A DNA stretch of 64,000 bases from Boletus sp. NGJ. Taxonomy: Eukaryota; Basidiomycota; Agaricomycetes; Boletales; Boletaceae. The stretch covers positions 62,001 through 126,000 of the forward strand of contig JAGTXK010000073.1 in assembly GCA_019096195.1 (NCBI GenBank), written 5' to 3'. The translations under genes and the position numbers were made by a program. Below the pieces are notes generated by a model. That model was given only the letters and a program-made list of their open reading frames with translations. It had not been told where the DNA came from and did not search any database. Of the stretch, positions 35,205 through 45,901 are shown piece by piece. How positions within the stretch are numbered: position 1 is the first letter of the stretch; each line of letters begins with the position of its first letter.

Positions 35205-36100
35205 ATGTCCCAGGCAGCGGTCAGTCCATAGTGGCTCATTTTCCCAATCAGAGGTGACTTATTCAAACGATAGTCTGTCCCTTCCAACAACCGGCCCTAT
35301 GCCGACCTTCCCCCTATCATCTCCGCGTTGTTCGAAGCCAAAGCGCGCAAAGGTACAACAACCATTGGTTCATGCTAGCTCCCAGATTGAACGTGTTCAG
35401 GTTTGAGCTTTGAGAATTTAGCAAAGGCCATCGGAAGGGACGAGATCTGGGTGGCTGCGGCTTTCTACGGCCAGGTGCGTTTTCGTACACACTCAGCTCT
35501 AGATCGATGTACGAGTCAGATCGTCCCCTTTCCCCGTTTCAGGCGAAACTGTCCCCAGAAGACATCGAGGCACTCGCACGTGTCCTAGACATCCCGCTTG
35601 TGTCCATTCAAAGCGAGTTGGGTTCTCATTGGTGGCCAAATCGCGGTCTGGGACCTATGCCTCCAACTGATCCTGTCATCTACCGTTTGTACGAGGTGAA
35701 GTCATCCTTTCAAGTAAGATAGCACTGTGATTGATCTCTCTACGACGTATGTAGAGCGTTTTGGTTTACGGTCATGCCATCAAGGTATGTGATACCCTTT
35801 ACTCTTCCCGACTTTCAAACTCATACACAGCGTGATCCCAGTCTGTCATTCACGAGAAGGTGCTTGCAACGATGTCGTGCACAAATACGTATGAAGGTAA
35901 ACTAACATCGTGCCCCACAGTTCGGTGATGGTATCATGTCCATGATCGACTGCAAGGTCAACGTAACCAAGAAACCCGACCCAAAGGGTGACCGTGTTGT
36001 CCTCACATTCGAGTAAGCTACCCCGAGTTGTTCTGTCGCCATCATTCTAACAGCCGTCGTCACCAACAGTGGAAAATTCTTGCCCTACGCCAAGTGGTAA
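35205..36100 (+). CDS. cyn1: Cyanate hydratase (cyanase)
   Basis: Catalyses bicarbonate-dependent breakdown of cyanate to ammonia and carbon dioxide (EC 4.2.1.104), detoxifying cyanate and releasing nitrogen. Eight exons join in phase into 163 residues: 35205-35219, 35274-35352, 35401-35474, 35543-35695, 35755-35784, 35842-35859, 35921-36012 and 36070-36100. The N-terminal helical domain has [20 protein letters not shown]. The C-terminal catalytic domain has [11 protein letters not shown] with R104 and E107, and [13 protein letters not shown] with S130; these match Arg96, Glu99 and Ser122 of the E. coli enzyme. It ends GKFLPYAKW as fungal cyanases do. Several exons are very small (15, 18, 30 and 31 nt). 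Confidence 0.95.
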
Positions 36101-36282
36101 ATCGATCATCTCTCGTAGAACCCATTATCAGCCACAAATCTTGTGCAATGTATGTCATTTTCACTTGGACCGATGGTCAGAGTCCGCATCTGTGTGATCC
36201 CAAGTTTCAATCTGAACTGGGCATAATGCCCTACAAAAGTCAGCTTTCACTCCTTCATCCACACTCTCCACCCCCGATCGTC

Positions 36283-37485
36283 ATGTCGACTTCATCATCT
36301 GAGGAAGGCTCTGAGATGGTGGGCCACTCTGCCACCTCGTCTAGTTTAGAGTCGACCGGGTCCATCCTTTTTTCTGTACCTTCGGATCCATCTGATGTCC
36401 AGACGGAAATCACACCACTCACTTCTCCAACACTATCCGAGGGAAAGATGCCCACACCGAGAGACATTCTGGACGCTTCTCGCCGACTCGGACAGATCTC
36501 CGCATCGGCCTTGCAGGGGGACGTGACGCCCACCAAACCTCCCAAGCAGTTCTACCACCGTGGATCCCCAGAGTCCGTCGCCGGCGATGAAGCGGGCTAC
36601 GACGCCGACGGAGACGGAGACGCCGATGAGGATATCAACGGGGGTAATGGTCGTACTGGTGCGGGCACCAGTGCAACGACGCGACCTATCCGTCGTCCCG
36701 CGTTCCTTCGCATAGATACCCGTCAGCACAAACGCGTTGCGAGCATGCTCGCGATCCAACGTCCGAGTCCATATTTCGGAGACATGGACGCGCACACGGA
36801 CATCTCACACCCTCTGCGCGCCAAGCTCGCGCCACTTTCCTCCATCCGCCTGAAATCCTCCGGCGCCGGCGCCGCCAACGCCACCGCCCACGTAGAGTCC
36901 TACGAGCTTCGACAAAGACGACGACCAAACGCTCAACCGGTCGGTCTCGGGATTGGGTTCCCGGAGAACCATCCCCTGCGCAGTCGAGCCTTCACCATGC
37001 CCATCCCTGCGACGCTCTCTCCGATGGACGACCCCGAACCGTCAACGGGACTCGAGACGCGGATGCGAAAACCTGAACGGCGGTCCGAGTGGCTTCACGC
37101 GTCGGCCTCGGCAGTGTGTGCGCCGAGTCCGGTTCGGTTGGCGTTGCGGCCTACGTTCATGGGGGTGTCTCCTTCCCCCATCGAAAACTTGCCTGTTGCT
37201 GCTGCTGGCGCGGGGACATTTCGTTGTGACGTCGACGTCGACGACCATCATGATCGGTCGGAGGTCTCGGTACGCGATCATGGGATTCGGCGCACGATGA
37301 TGAGTATGTCTGGCTGTGACGCAGAGATTGAGCGAAAGCGGTCTGGTCTGGTGCGGGAGGTACAGTTGGATCTGTCCAAGTCGGTGGTTATGCTCCCCGC
37401 TAGTTCGGCGGCCACGAGCACGACCTTTCATGCTGGATCGCATTCAGCCTTGCCTCAGAACGTATCGAGACGGGGCAGGCGTTGA
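36283..37485 (+). CDS. Disordered hypothetical protein
   Basis: A single-exon frame of 400 residues from ATG 36283; an in-frame ATG at 36226 would add 19 residues. I do not recognise it. The N-terminus is Ser/Glu-rich (MSTSSSEEGSEMVGHSATSS), followed by a Pro/Thr stretch, an Asp/Gly run (YDADGDGDADEDINGG), and basic segments such as PIRRPAFLRIDTRQHKR. There are no membrane segments or Cys motifs. Its last 90 codons lie in the inverted duplication and reappear on the minus strand at 51245-51470. It is convergent with DUF1479 copy 1, with stop codons 250 bp apart. The composition suggests a phospho-regulated or nuclear disordered protein, but that is a guess. Confidence 0.6.
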   Translation: MSTSSSEEGSEMVGHSATSSSLESTGSILFSVPSDPSDVQTEITPLTSPTLSEGKMPTPRDILDASRRLGQISASALQGDVTPTKPPKQFYHRGSPESVAGDEAGYDADGDGDADEDINGGNGRTGAGTSATTRPIRRPAFLRIDTRQHKRVASMLAIQRPSPYFGDMDAHTDISHPLRAKLAPLSSIRLKSSGAGAANATAHVESYELRQRRRPNAQPVGLGIGFPENHPLRSRAFTMPIPATLSPMDDPEPSTGLETRMRKPERRSEWLHASASAVCAPSPVRLALRPTFMGVSPSPIENLPVAAAGAGTFRCDVDVDDHHDRSEVSVRDHGIRRTMMSMSGCDAEIERKRSGLVREVQLDLSKSVVMLPASSAATSTTFHAGSHSALPQNVSRRGRR

Positions 37486-39512
37486 CGACTATATCTACCA
37501 GCGCGGGAGGTTCCGCGGATGCTTGTTCTCGATATTTTTGTCTCGTCGATTCCGTCAAGCTTACACTTTTCAAGTTGCTTTTTTTTTGGCACAGAGCCTT
37601 AAAAGCGTTGTTTACATTATAAACATGTATTACAACAGTACTGGGTGTCATATCAGTCATCTTCTCCAACGAGTCCTTCTGGGATATACATATAAAAAGT
37701 CGAACAACGATGTTGCGCAGCAGCGTTAGGCGACCTAGACGGGGAGACCCATCGCCACCCTGCTGATAGGTTCCTTGAGGTCGACGTCTCCGCCAAGCCC
37801 AACGAATGTCGCCCCCTGCTTGAGCTTGGCAAAATCGGGCGGGTTCTGTCCCGCGAGGAACGTCTGCGCCTGCTTGACGACGTACGCCGAGTTCAAAGGC
37901 GTCTTCGGGACAGCACTGATATACATCACTACATCGGGAACCCCGATTGAGCGTGCCTTTCAAAACATCCGTGTCTAAAACGGGTTCGAGCCTCACCTGC
38001 CGAATCAGTAGTCCCAGTGTGCTCCTGCTCGACGGAATGAACCACGTCCTGAAACATGTTTGGTATATGTTCGAGAACATAGGAAACATCGGATGGGGTG
38101 CTTACACAGTGCCAAAAGACCATGTCACCGGGGCTCACTTTCGGGACGGACGTCATCGTCTCTTCGAGCCTTAGATGTGGGTGGAGCATGGGTGTCGGTC
38201 GAGGACCAATGTACCCAGGACCCATACGGATGATCCCAGGGAAGTCTGCAGTTGAGATATCTTTATCAAGAAATTCAAGCTACCATCATCACAAAGAACA
38301 ACGAGAAAAAAAAAATCATACCAAACTTCCAGTTCTTGGGATTGAAGATGTTGGGGGAATCCGCGCGGACGGTTGGGCGGAAGAATGGTCGGAGGATCGT
38401 GTACGCGTTCGACAGCCTAACGTCGGGAAATACACGGAGCGTTCCTTCTGTCGGCGCTGTCTCGCTAAGGACTCGATCGTCAGATTGATGAGCAGTGACG
38501 AAATAATCGATACCAACGAACCTCATGGCCAGCCACCCCTGGAATGTCCTGAACACGCTCGCTTGTCCTGGACGTCCGTACAACGAACTGCGCGCGTCAA
38601 GACGGTGTTCGAGTTCATAAGGATCATGCTGGCGCCAGTTTCCAGTCAAGATGTCCTCAAAGCAGCGACGAAAGGCTTCGTCTTCCCATCGCTCGATTGC
38701 ACCGCCTAGAGATAGTTCAGTGTCAGATCGTGAACGAGTTGGGGTGACATACTATCCACGTGAGGTGGGAAGTATGACCAATGAATACCGGGGTGGCGAA
38801 TGCGGAAACGATCTGCGTATGTCAAAGGAACTGAGAGATCGACACCGTCGAGTTTCTTCCCGGACTTGACATGGTACAAGCTGCTGAGCCAGGCAGAGGC
38901 CTTCAAGACGTTGGGGTGAGCACGAGCTTGTACCTGTGGGCGTGTCCAGCTAAAACACCGTTGAGTAAGAGGCGCGACAACAGGCAGCGAACGGACTGAC
39001 TAGAGGTGGAAGAACTGCTTGTCATTTTCAGGTATACCTGTCCGAAGAAAGGTCGAAAAAAGTCAAGGAACGTCGATTGGAATCAAACCTTCAGCATGAG
39101 GGTTAGCCTTGATGAATTCCTCGAGCTCCGTCTTCCAGCCAGAGGCTATATTGGTGTCAACGACACCACGAATGACGACCGAGCCTTTGCGTTTGATCAC
39201 GTCGATCTCTTCAGGGGTCAACTTCTCCAAGTCTGTAAATTTGACTTGGGGAACGAACTGTTGGACGGTATCAGCCACGAGTCACGGCAGAACCGATCGA
39301 TACCAAGCTCACGTTAGTACCAGCCTGCGTGATCTCGGCAGTGCGTTTAGCTAGCTCGCTGAGGATGTCATTCCACGATGCTGTGAGGCGCTTTTTTGTG
39401 GTCGCCGAGACAAGCTTGCGTTTCAAGTCGAGAAAACGTGAGGGCCATTCGTCCGACATGATGAATCTGAATGGGCAGTTCTCTCAGTGAGGAATGAGAA
39501 GCCCCGGCTTAA
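37215..39512. repeat. Inverted segmental duplication, copy 1
   Basis: About 2.3 kb here is the reverse complement of 49332-51470. It includes the last ~270 bp of the hypothetical gene at 36283-37485, the intergenic part, the full DUF1479 gene and about 50 bp upstream of its ATG. Exons and introns are both highly similar (I estimate above 90% in exons), so the duplication is fairly recent or kept similar by gene conversion. Confidence 0.88.
37735..39459 (-). CDS. DUF1479 protein (2-oxoglutarate/iron dioxygenase-like), copy 1
   Basis: A member of the DUF1479 family, which has a cupin-like fold related to Fe(II)/2-oxoglutarate dioxygenases; substrates are unknown. The start is ATG 39459 (MSDEWPSRFLDLKRK), and nine exons mirror those of copy 2 with matching GT-AG signals. 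Family blocks are FVPQVKFTDLEKLTPEEIDV, GSVVIRGVVDTNIASGWK, WLSSLYHVKSGKKLDGVDL, the PPHVDSGAIERWED motif supplying the metal-binding HxD pair, GDMVFWHCDVVHSVEQEH supplying the second His, and an ending ISRVAMGLPV. No disabling change was seen. It differs from copy 2 by scattered substitutions (for example GIHWSY for GVDWSN) and a 2-residue N-terminal gap. The promoter is not shared with copy 2. Confidence 0.9.
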
Positions 39513-42138
39513 CGACCTCAGGCTGTTTCAAGTATACCGGCCCAAATTAGGTTATCCAGAAATATGCCACAAGACGAAAATTGTATACCACAGTCGCCTC
39601 CCTTGTGACCCCATACTCTTCGGGATAGGCCGTGGGGTATGGGTTATCAAGGAGTATGGGGTCTATGAGAGATCTACCAGGGTGTGCCTACACCGGCTGC
39701 GACAGGTTCAGCTGAAACGACAGACGCGCCAAGCTCTAATCCATAATGAGGTAGCGCCAACAAGTCAACGTGGCACCGATCGAGAGCGGATGGATGTATA
39801 TCTCAAGAAACAATTTACAGCAGGCACGGGATACGAAACCTCTCTAACGATACATAGTCAATTCCTTCCACAACCAAATTTTATGTACAGCCGTTTGCGA
39901 CAAGTAATGACAACTGCGATTTTTTTTTGTATATGGCATGAGTCTTGACCTCATACGCAACACGACTCAGACACCGGTTGGAAGGAAAAATGCTTGGATT
40001 GCCATTAGTTTCGCAAACCGTTGTAATGACAATCACAAAGTAATTAAAAGCCGCCATCAAGCCGCCATCAAGACCAACTTGACGGAAGTAATAATTCCAG
40101 CGGTCTAGACAACGAAATGGGTCAGAGTCATAAGTAACTCATCTCCAGTTTGCCAACATACGACATACTGTCTAGGCTCAGCGTAAAGTAAGCTACCTGC
40201 AAGGAGAACCATTTCACCTTCAGAGAAATGACCTACACCATCGGTCCCGAGAAGTCTACTGCCAAATGATGCTCCATCGTCGCCTCCGGACCATCAGGAA
40301 GGTGATATTAGTCTCCCATACCCGAGACTAGATAACCAGGGCTGCATACCATTTCGTCCTTCCTCCTGCTCCCTGAAAAAAGTCAGCTTGGACTCGCAGT
40401 ATTACTGAGGACCCTTCCAAAATCGGGGACGTGAACCAGGGACGTGTTTTAGAAGTGGTACTGTTCTACGAGGAACGCGCCAGGTTGGAAAACCCTGGTG
40501 GATACACATGACTGTCGGATCGACATTTGACGTCAGGAAAGGTTCTCCATAGATTGCCCACAGGATAGATAACCACTGCGTAACTGGCCGGACTTCATGT
40601 AGATCAGCCCCTAATTCGAGGAATCCATGGAGAAGGAAGAACAAATCACCGTTGGACATGCTGGATATAACGTTTCGGATCATTCAGGACATCATGTATG
40701 ACATTCCTGGCACTCTCAATCTGCATGGCTCCGCGGCTTTGGCTGCAAACAGGCATGCGGTCTTGCGGAAACGCCGGAACCGTTCACCACTACCGGCAAA
40801 TATAAGGCCATATCCCGGGAAACACTTCTTCCAGCTGCAAACTAAGTTTGAATTGCAAAGATAATCAACCGGTTGATCTGTCGGTGACCAACCTGAATGG
40901 ATTGAATGGATGGACCTGCGTCTTCACTATGCTTCATTTATGGGCTTTGCAAGATCTCAAGTAATTTCTGTAAATTTTGACAGTATCGGCTGGCGTTCCG
41001 GATTTCACGCACAACGCTTCGGAACAGCGGCAAAGGGAACAACTTGCGTCACAAGGTCAGTAATCATTGAGGATTGGATTCAGCGGCAACAATCAGATGA
41101 AGCCTTCGAGTGCAGAACTTCAGGACAAGTATGCCATTGGCAGTCATGATGCGCACAGTTACCTTTCATGTTCGTGGTACTGTCCTTGCCATGGGATATC
41201 CACTGTTCATATTCTCCCAGTGTTGTACGTAGCAGTGGCAGGCTTGGAGGGACCGAAAAGAAAGAAGTCGCCAAGGCTGTGCCGATCAAAATGCTAACAT
41301 TTTGAGACACATATACAAACGCATAACTATTTTCAGAAAAACAGTACCGTCAGAGGGAGCGGAATGAAACATTGCCATCGTAGATGTTACTGCTATCCCA
41401 TGCGTAGAGGACTTGTTTGAGGAAAATTCCGACCATCATAACGTCCATTTGCCAGCTAAAAACCGAGCGAACATGTCAGTTGACGAGTGCTGGGAGCGAA
41501 AAAAAGGAGCATTTCAGAGAACCGGGAATCGACAGGAGAAAACATCCAGAGGAAGTTTCTTTCAGACGGCACTTCCTATTTGCATTCGGTTGAACTCATC
41601 ATATACGAAAAGATGGTGACATGAAACTGAATAAAAAAAATTTGGACTGCTCACCGGGACCTTCGTACGTAGTCTGGTGACCAGACCAGTCTATGAGGCA
41701 AGCCGTCGATAGCTTCGTACGCTGTTGCATCCATATCTGCAAAATCAAGGGTATACGGTGGCAATTTGGAGCTCCGACCAAATAACCAGAAAAGAAAACC
41801 TTTGTGCTCATCACGATTTCAGCATTCTCACGACAGCCGAAGGTCTCAGGGGATAACAGGATAACAAAAACTTTGCACAAATCCGCTAGCAAGTTCTGCG
41901 CCGATATCTTGTGAGTGTCTTCATCCAGGATATTCTGCGATCAGCATATTCTCCTGTGTTATTTTCTTTTCCCAATTTTTTTGTGTGGTATACATCCAGA
42001 TCGCTTGTTCGGATAGGTTGTTTAGCATGTATAAGTTTTTTTTTTCTGAACGCTGTCGTATTTCGTATATTCGTTTTTTTTGGTTAGAGATATTCGCTCA
42101 TTGTTCACGTTTCGAATATCGACGATTCGTACGCTAAC
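39513..42138. other. Intergenic region inside the inverted pair, no supported gene
   Basis: About 2.6 kb. A minus-strand open stretch at 40402-40683 (DLFFLLHGFLELGADLHE) and plus-strand stretches at 39487-39948 and 40652-40864 show no recognised domain. They could be fragments of old genes. Poly-T tracts occur at 42037-42046 and 42074-42080. No RNA gene was recognised. Confidence 0.45.
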
Positions 42139-44178
42139 ATGATGGAAGGATCACGAACCATTGACCATGGAAAACGCTCTCCCAAACATGCCAGCCGAGC
42201 CAGGTCCCTCTATCGTGCAATGTAGGTATTGCGTCGTTGCTCGCTTCACTTGTCCTCACTACCAGCCCAGCGGTTGATCCCAACGCAACACCCGTGAAAC
42301 GTAGGCCGGGTAGGCCCAAAGGCAGCGGAAAGAAACAACCTTCTGAAAACCCTACAGTCATTGGAGAAAAAGTAAAGCGGCCTGTTGGACGGCCCAGGAA
42401 AGATGGCCTTCCTGCTGGCTCCGTCGGTACACGTCGAACAACTCAGTCACGCAAATCCTCTGGAAAAGTTCACGCAGAACCTGCGCAGGGGCCCCCGGGC
42501 GTACCTTTTCCGGGCGTAAGTAGATCATTGTTGTCAAATATCCCACCGTTCTCAGTGTATCTCCAGGCCTATTATCCTCAGCATCCCGGGATTCCTAATT
42601 GGCAGACGGGGTTCACTCCGTTGAGCACCCAGGCATCTGTCTCGGCACCTCCACTTGTTCTTTCCAATGGTGCCGCAGGTGGACCTTCTCATCAGCAATA
42701 TCTCCTCGATCCCAATCTCAATAGGGATGGGTGGGAAGAACTACTGCGGACGAAGCCTGATGTATTCTTGCAGTCTTTACTCGCAACTCTGGCAGCCCCG
42801 AACCCGCTTCCAGGTGCAGGACCAACGGTTGAGGACGCCTTCAAGTCTCATCTCAGTTCGCTAGCCCCATCTACAAATCAAACCAAAGACACTCATCCTA
42901 TACCCTCATTGTACTCGATTCTCAAAACATTTTGGCTTCCATCCTCCCCGGCGTACCTTTCCCTTATCGCTTCGGGTCCGAATTCTCGCACCCTCTCTGA
43001 GCACAAATTCTTTTATTGGGACCCGCTCCCACTTGTATTCAACGGCATTCCGTGCTCCACCTGTTCTTCGCTGCTCACAAACCGTGGGCGGATCAAATCC
43101 GGGCCGATCAAGGTTTACGATCTCGAAAAGCCATTCTTTATCATCGGTTGTGAATATGTCTGCAAAAGCGCAGCTTGTGTTGCAAACACGACATCTGAGG
43201 GCCGTAGATTTGCGAGCACGGATGCCTCGATCATGCAAGCTCTCCCGACAAGGCTCAAGGAAGAATTCCCTGCAAAGCTACTCCAAGGTGACTCCGACAT
43301 GGGAAGTGGGACGAATGTCTGGAACTGGCATGCGATGGGTGTTTCAAAGTCACTCTGGAACATGGCGAAGGGCTGTTTGAAATCCGGGATGTCCAAAGAT
43401 GCCATCCTCCATGTTATCGGCACCATCCAGAATCCTCTCAAGGATGACAGGGAGAAGCAAGAGGAAGAGGAAGAGGAGGATGGCCCAGGTGAGGATGCCC
43501 AAGGCATTTCGGCAGTCACCCAGCATGACACCACAACACTGGCCACACCACGAGTGCGTGCTTTCCTATCATCTTCGATAACGATGTTCCTGATTTCCAT
43601 GGTGTAATCAGGATACTTCCGATGAATATGATAACGCATGGAAAGCTAATAGCGCCACGGCAGAAGCAGGTCCGAGCCAGGCTACTGCTACTGCACCACC
43701 TCAACAATCTCAGTCGCAGCCACCACAACCACCCCAAGTCCATGCGCAGGCGCAGTCACAACCTTCCTCCTCCACGATGGCCAGCGTTACTACTGACGTT
43801 CCCGCGCCATCTTCCACCCCTGCCCAGCCTGCACCTTACACGTTTGTCCAACCTGGGCCCTACGTGAGCTACCCTTACGCTGGCTATGCCTACTTTCCGC
43901 CCGCACAAGGCCAAAACGTACCACCGCATACACATCCTGGAGGGGATCAAAACGGGCTCAAGAGGGCATTCGGATATGGTGAGAATGCATCAGAAGTCGC
44001 GATTCTTGAACCATCACAAAAGCGCACGCGACATTGCTGCAAATGTGGGTCCCAGGATTGCAAGGGAAAGGGCGGACGCACGTTCTGCCTAAATGCTTGC
44101 CAGGATTGCGGGAAGATTGACTGCCGTGGTAGGAATAGCAGGCGACCTGATAAAGTCTGCTCGGAGGCTTGGGTTTGA
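42139..44178 (+). CDS. AT-hook protein with DUF6729-like domain and C-terminal Cys cluster
   Basis: Probably a chromatin or DNA-binding protein. Exons 42139-42221, 42266-43553 and 43612-44178 give about 645 residues. The first exon is uncertain: ATG 42167 with a different 5' splice site would also keep the frame. Two AT-hooks follow (KRRPGRPKGSGKK near residue 40, KRPVGRPRKDG near 68). The central part (FKSHLSSL through KLLQGDSD) has the layout of DUF6729, with FYWDPLPLVFNGIPCSTC and CEYVCKSAACVANT supplying possible metal ligands. A Gln/Pro-rich linker leads to a Cys-rich tail: CCKCGSQDCKGKGGRTFC, CQDCGKIDCRGRNSRRPDK. Similar proteins in mushrooms are sometimes linked to transposable elements; this copy is intact and may be domesticated. 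The family name is from memory. Confidence 0.75.
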
Positions 44179-44540
44179 GATTTGAGAGGGCGCAAATGGA
44201 GTAAACTGGTTTCGATGCCAGAGCAATTTTGTTTCGGTTACAAACTCGGAATAAGTAGCAAAGTCGTCGTGTTACCGATCGTAGATGTGTCAGACTGTAT
44301 TACCTGTATTCTTTGGTCTGTCGATAATCTCCGGTTCAACGAAATATCTCACAGCGCGGTAGGCACTACAGTGCGGTGAAACTTCGGTAAAGGATACAAA
44401 AATCAAGATGCGGCAATGGTGGGCCATGTGGCTGAATTGACTGGCGCCGCCAGCTTTATCTGTGCTGGCACGGCGATAAGTTGCAACAGGGACCAACAAG
44501 GACCAATCAATTTGGGACACAGGCGTAGAAGGTCCCTTCC
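44179..44540. other. Convergent 3' spacer
   Basis: About 360 bp between the stop codons of the convergent AT-hook and hus1 genes. It must hold both 3' ends. No other gene is visible. Confidence 0.6.
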
Positions 44541-45747
44541 TCAATTGACATCATCGATGACAATCGGTATATAGAACGTGAGGACACCTCCTGCATCCGC
44601 CACATCCCCAATGTAAACGTAAAGAATTGCGCAGTGATTTTGACAAATGCCTAGATATCAGTAACGGTAGGAAGCTCGCAAAACAGGTACAGTAGAAGGG
44701 CCACATACATGCGATAGTCGTAGTCGAGACGACATGGCTGTTGAGAAATTTGATGAAGCTGCGAATGGACACGTATACAGAAAATAGTTTTTCTGGGTCG
44801 GGGTCTTCTGGCGCAACTTCGGATTCGGGTGCGTTCTGGTCGGGGGCATGTCCTAAAATACGACCGACCACGGGCTAAGAGTGCGATGTTTGGGCGAGAA
44901 GGTGATCACATACTCATGGAGGGGTTCGTGCACCCAACCCATTGTGTTTCGAGTTTGACAGTGTCAGTACTGATCGCGAGTTGGAGTTTCCCGCTGTTGT
45001 TGGCCCTAAGAACCAACACGTCGGAAAGGGGGCGGAGTCTCTCGACAATCGTGCGCATCTTCTGCAACTGGGGCAATAAAATGGTGACCTAGCCCATTGT
45101 TTTCTTCATTTTCTTTGTCTCGATTCTGAAGCTGAGGGAACACACGTCTGGCTCGGGACACAGAGGTTCGCGAAGTTTGTCGACCTCAGAAGGACGCATC
45201 ACGTCGATTCGGACGTCATGCGCCACGCGCACCTTTCGACCTGACCGTGATACACCAAGCATTTCGAAACTAAGCACGGCTGTGTGGTGTTTCTTGGCTA
45301 GTTTCATGACGAGCTCGTCAGCATCATACGTGGGCAGAATCGCAGCTGCTATTGAAGATGATGACGCTGAAGACGATGACGATCGGAGGGCAGAAAGAAG
45401 CGCTTCCGTTGAGAGCGAGACGGTGATTTTATTTTCCGCGTTGGATTGTATTCGGTAGTTAGTGAATAGCGATTCGACCTTGACTACGCTGTGCGGGGAG
45501 TCAAACAGAAGATTTAATTTGATGCGAGGGCGACCTACGACCAGACCTGGATGCCACCTTCGTTGGCGTCGTCGTTGCAGATGATGTGCATCTCGTCCTC
45601 TGTAAACTTGATGATGCATTTCTTTTGTAGCTTCTCGACAGCCTGTATGATCCCTGAGAAAGCTAAACCGAGTGAAAAACAAGCGTGTAAAGCGTTGAAC
45701 TCACGAAAGAATATTGGGATATGTTCCACCGTTGCTCTGAAGCGCAT
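44541..45747 (-). CDS. hus1: Checkpoint clamp subunit Hus1
   Basis: One of three subunits of the Rad9-Hus1-Rad1 (9-1-1) sliding clamp, loaded at damaged DNA to activate checkpoint kinases; nuclear. Six exons on the minus strand (45747-45705, 45653-45539, 45488-45146, 45088-44914, 44852-44709, 44650-44541) join in phase into 309 residues. Diagnostic blocks are MRFRATVEHIPIFFRIIQAV, CIIKFTEDEMHIIC, NDDANEGGIQVWS, VKVESLFTNYRIQSN, VRVAHDVRIDVMRPSEV, LRANNSGKLQLAISTDTVK, FIKFLNSHVVSTTTIAC and GGVLTFYIPIVID. Length and C-terminus fit Hus1 of other basidiomycetes. The start codon is only 154 bp from that of the divergent beta-tubulin gene, so the two share an upstream region. Confidence 0.94.
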
Positions 45748-45901
45748 TTCAGGTTATCAATTGGAAACAAGTCAATAATGCGACGCGACTTGGTATGGGA
45801 CACGGTCACATGCCCGTTGGAGCGGATGTTGCCGGAAACAGGTGATCGCGCATCGGGTCGATACAACGCAACATCACATCGATTCTTCCTTCCATTCAGC
45901 C
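45748..45901. promoter_or_regulatory. Shared divergent promoter (hus1 / beta-tubulin)
   Basis: The start codons of hus1 (minus) and the divergent beta-tubulin (plus) are 154 bp apart, so both promoters lie in this interval. No clear TATA box was found. Confidence 0.6.

Noticed and set aside
32759-37485. Acyltransferase-SDHAF3-cyanase-unknown as a metabolic cluster
   Set aside because: Functions are unrelated and SDHAF3 is a housekeeping gene; proximity alone does not support a pathway.
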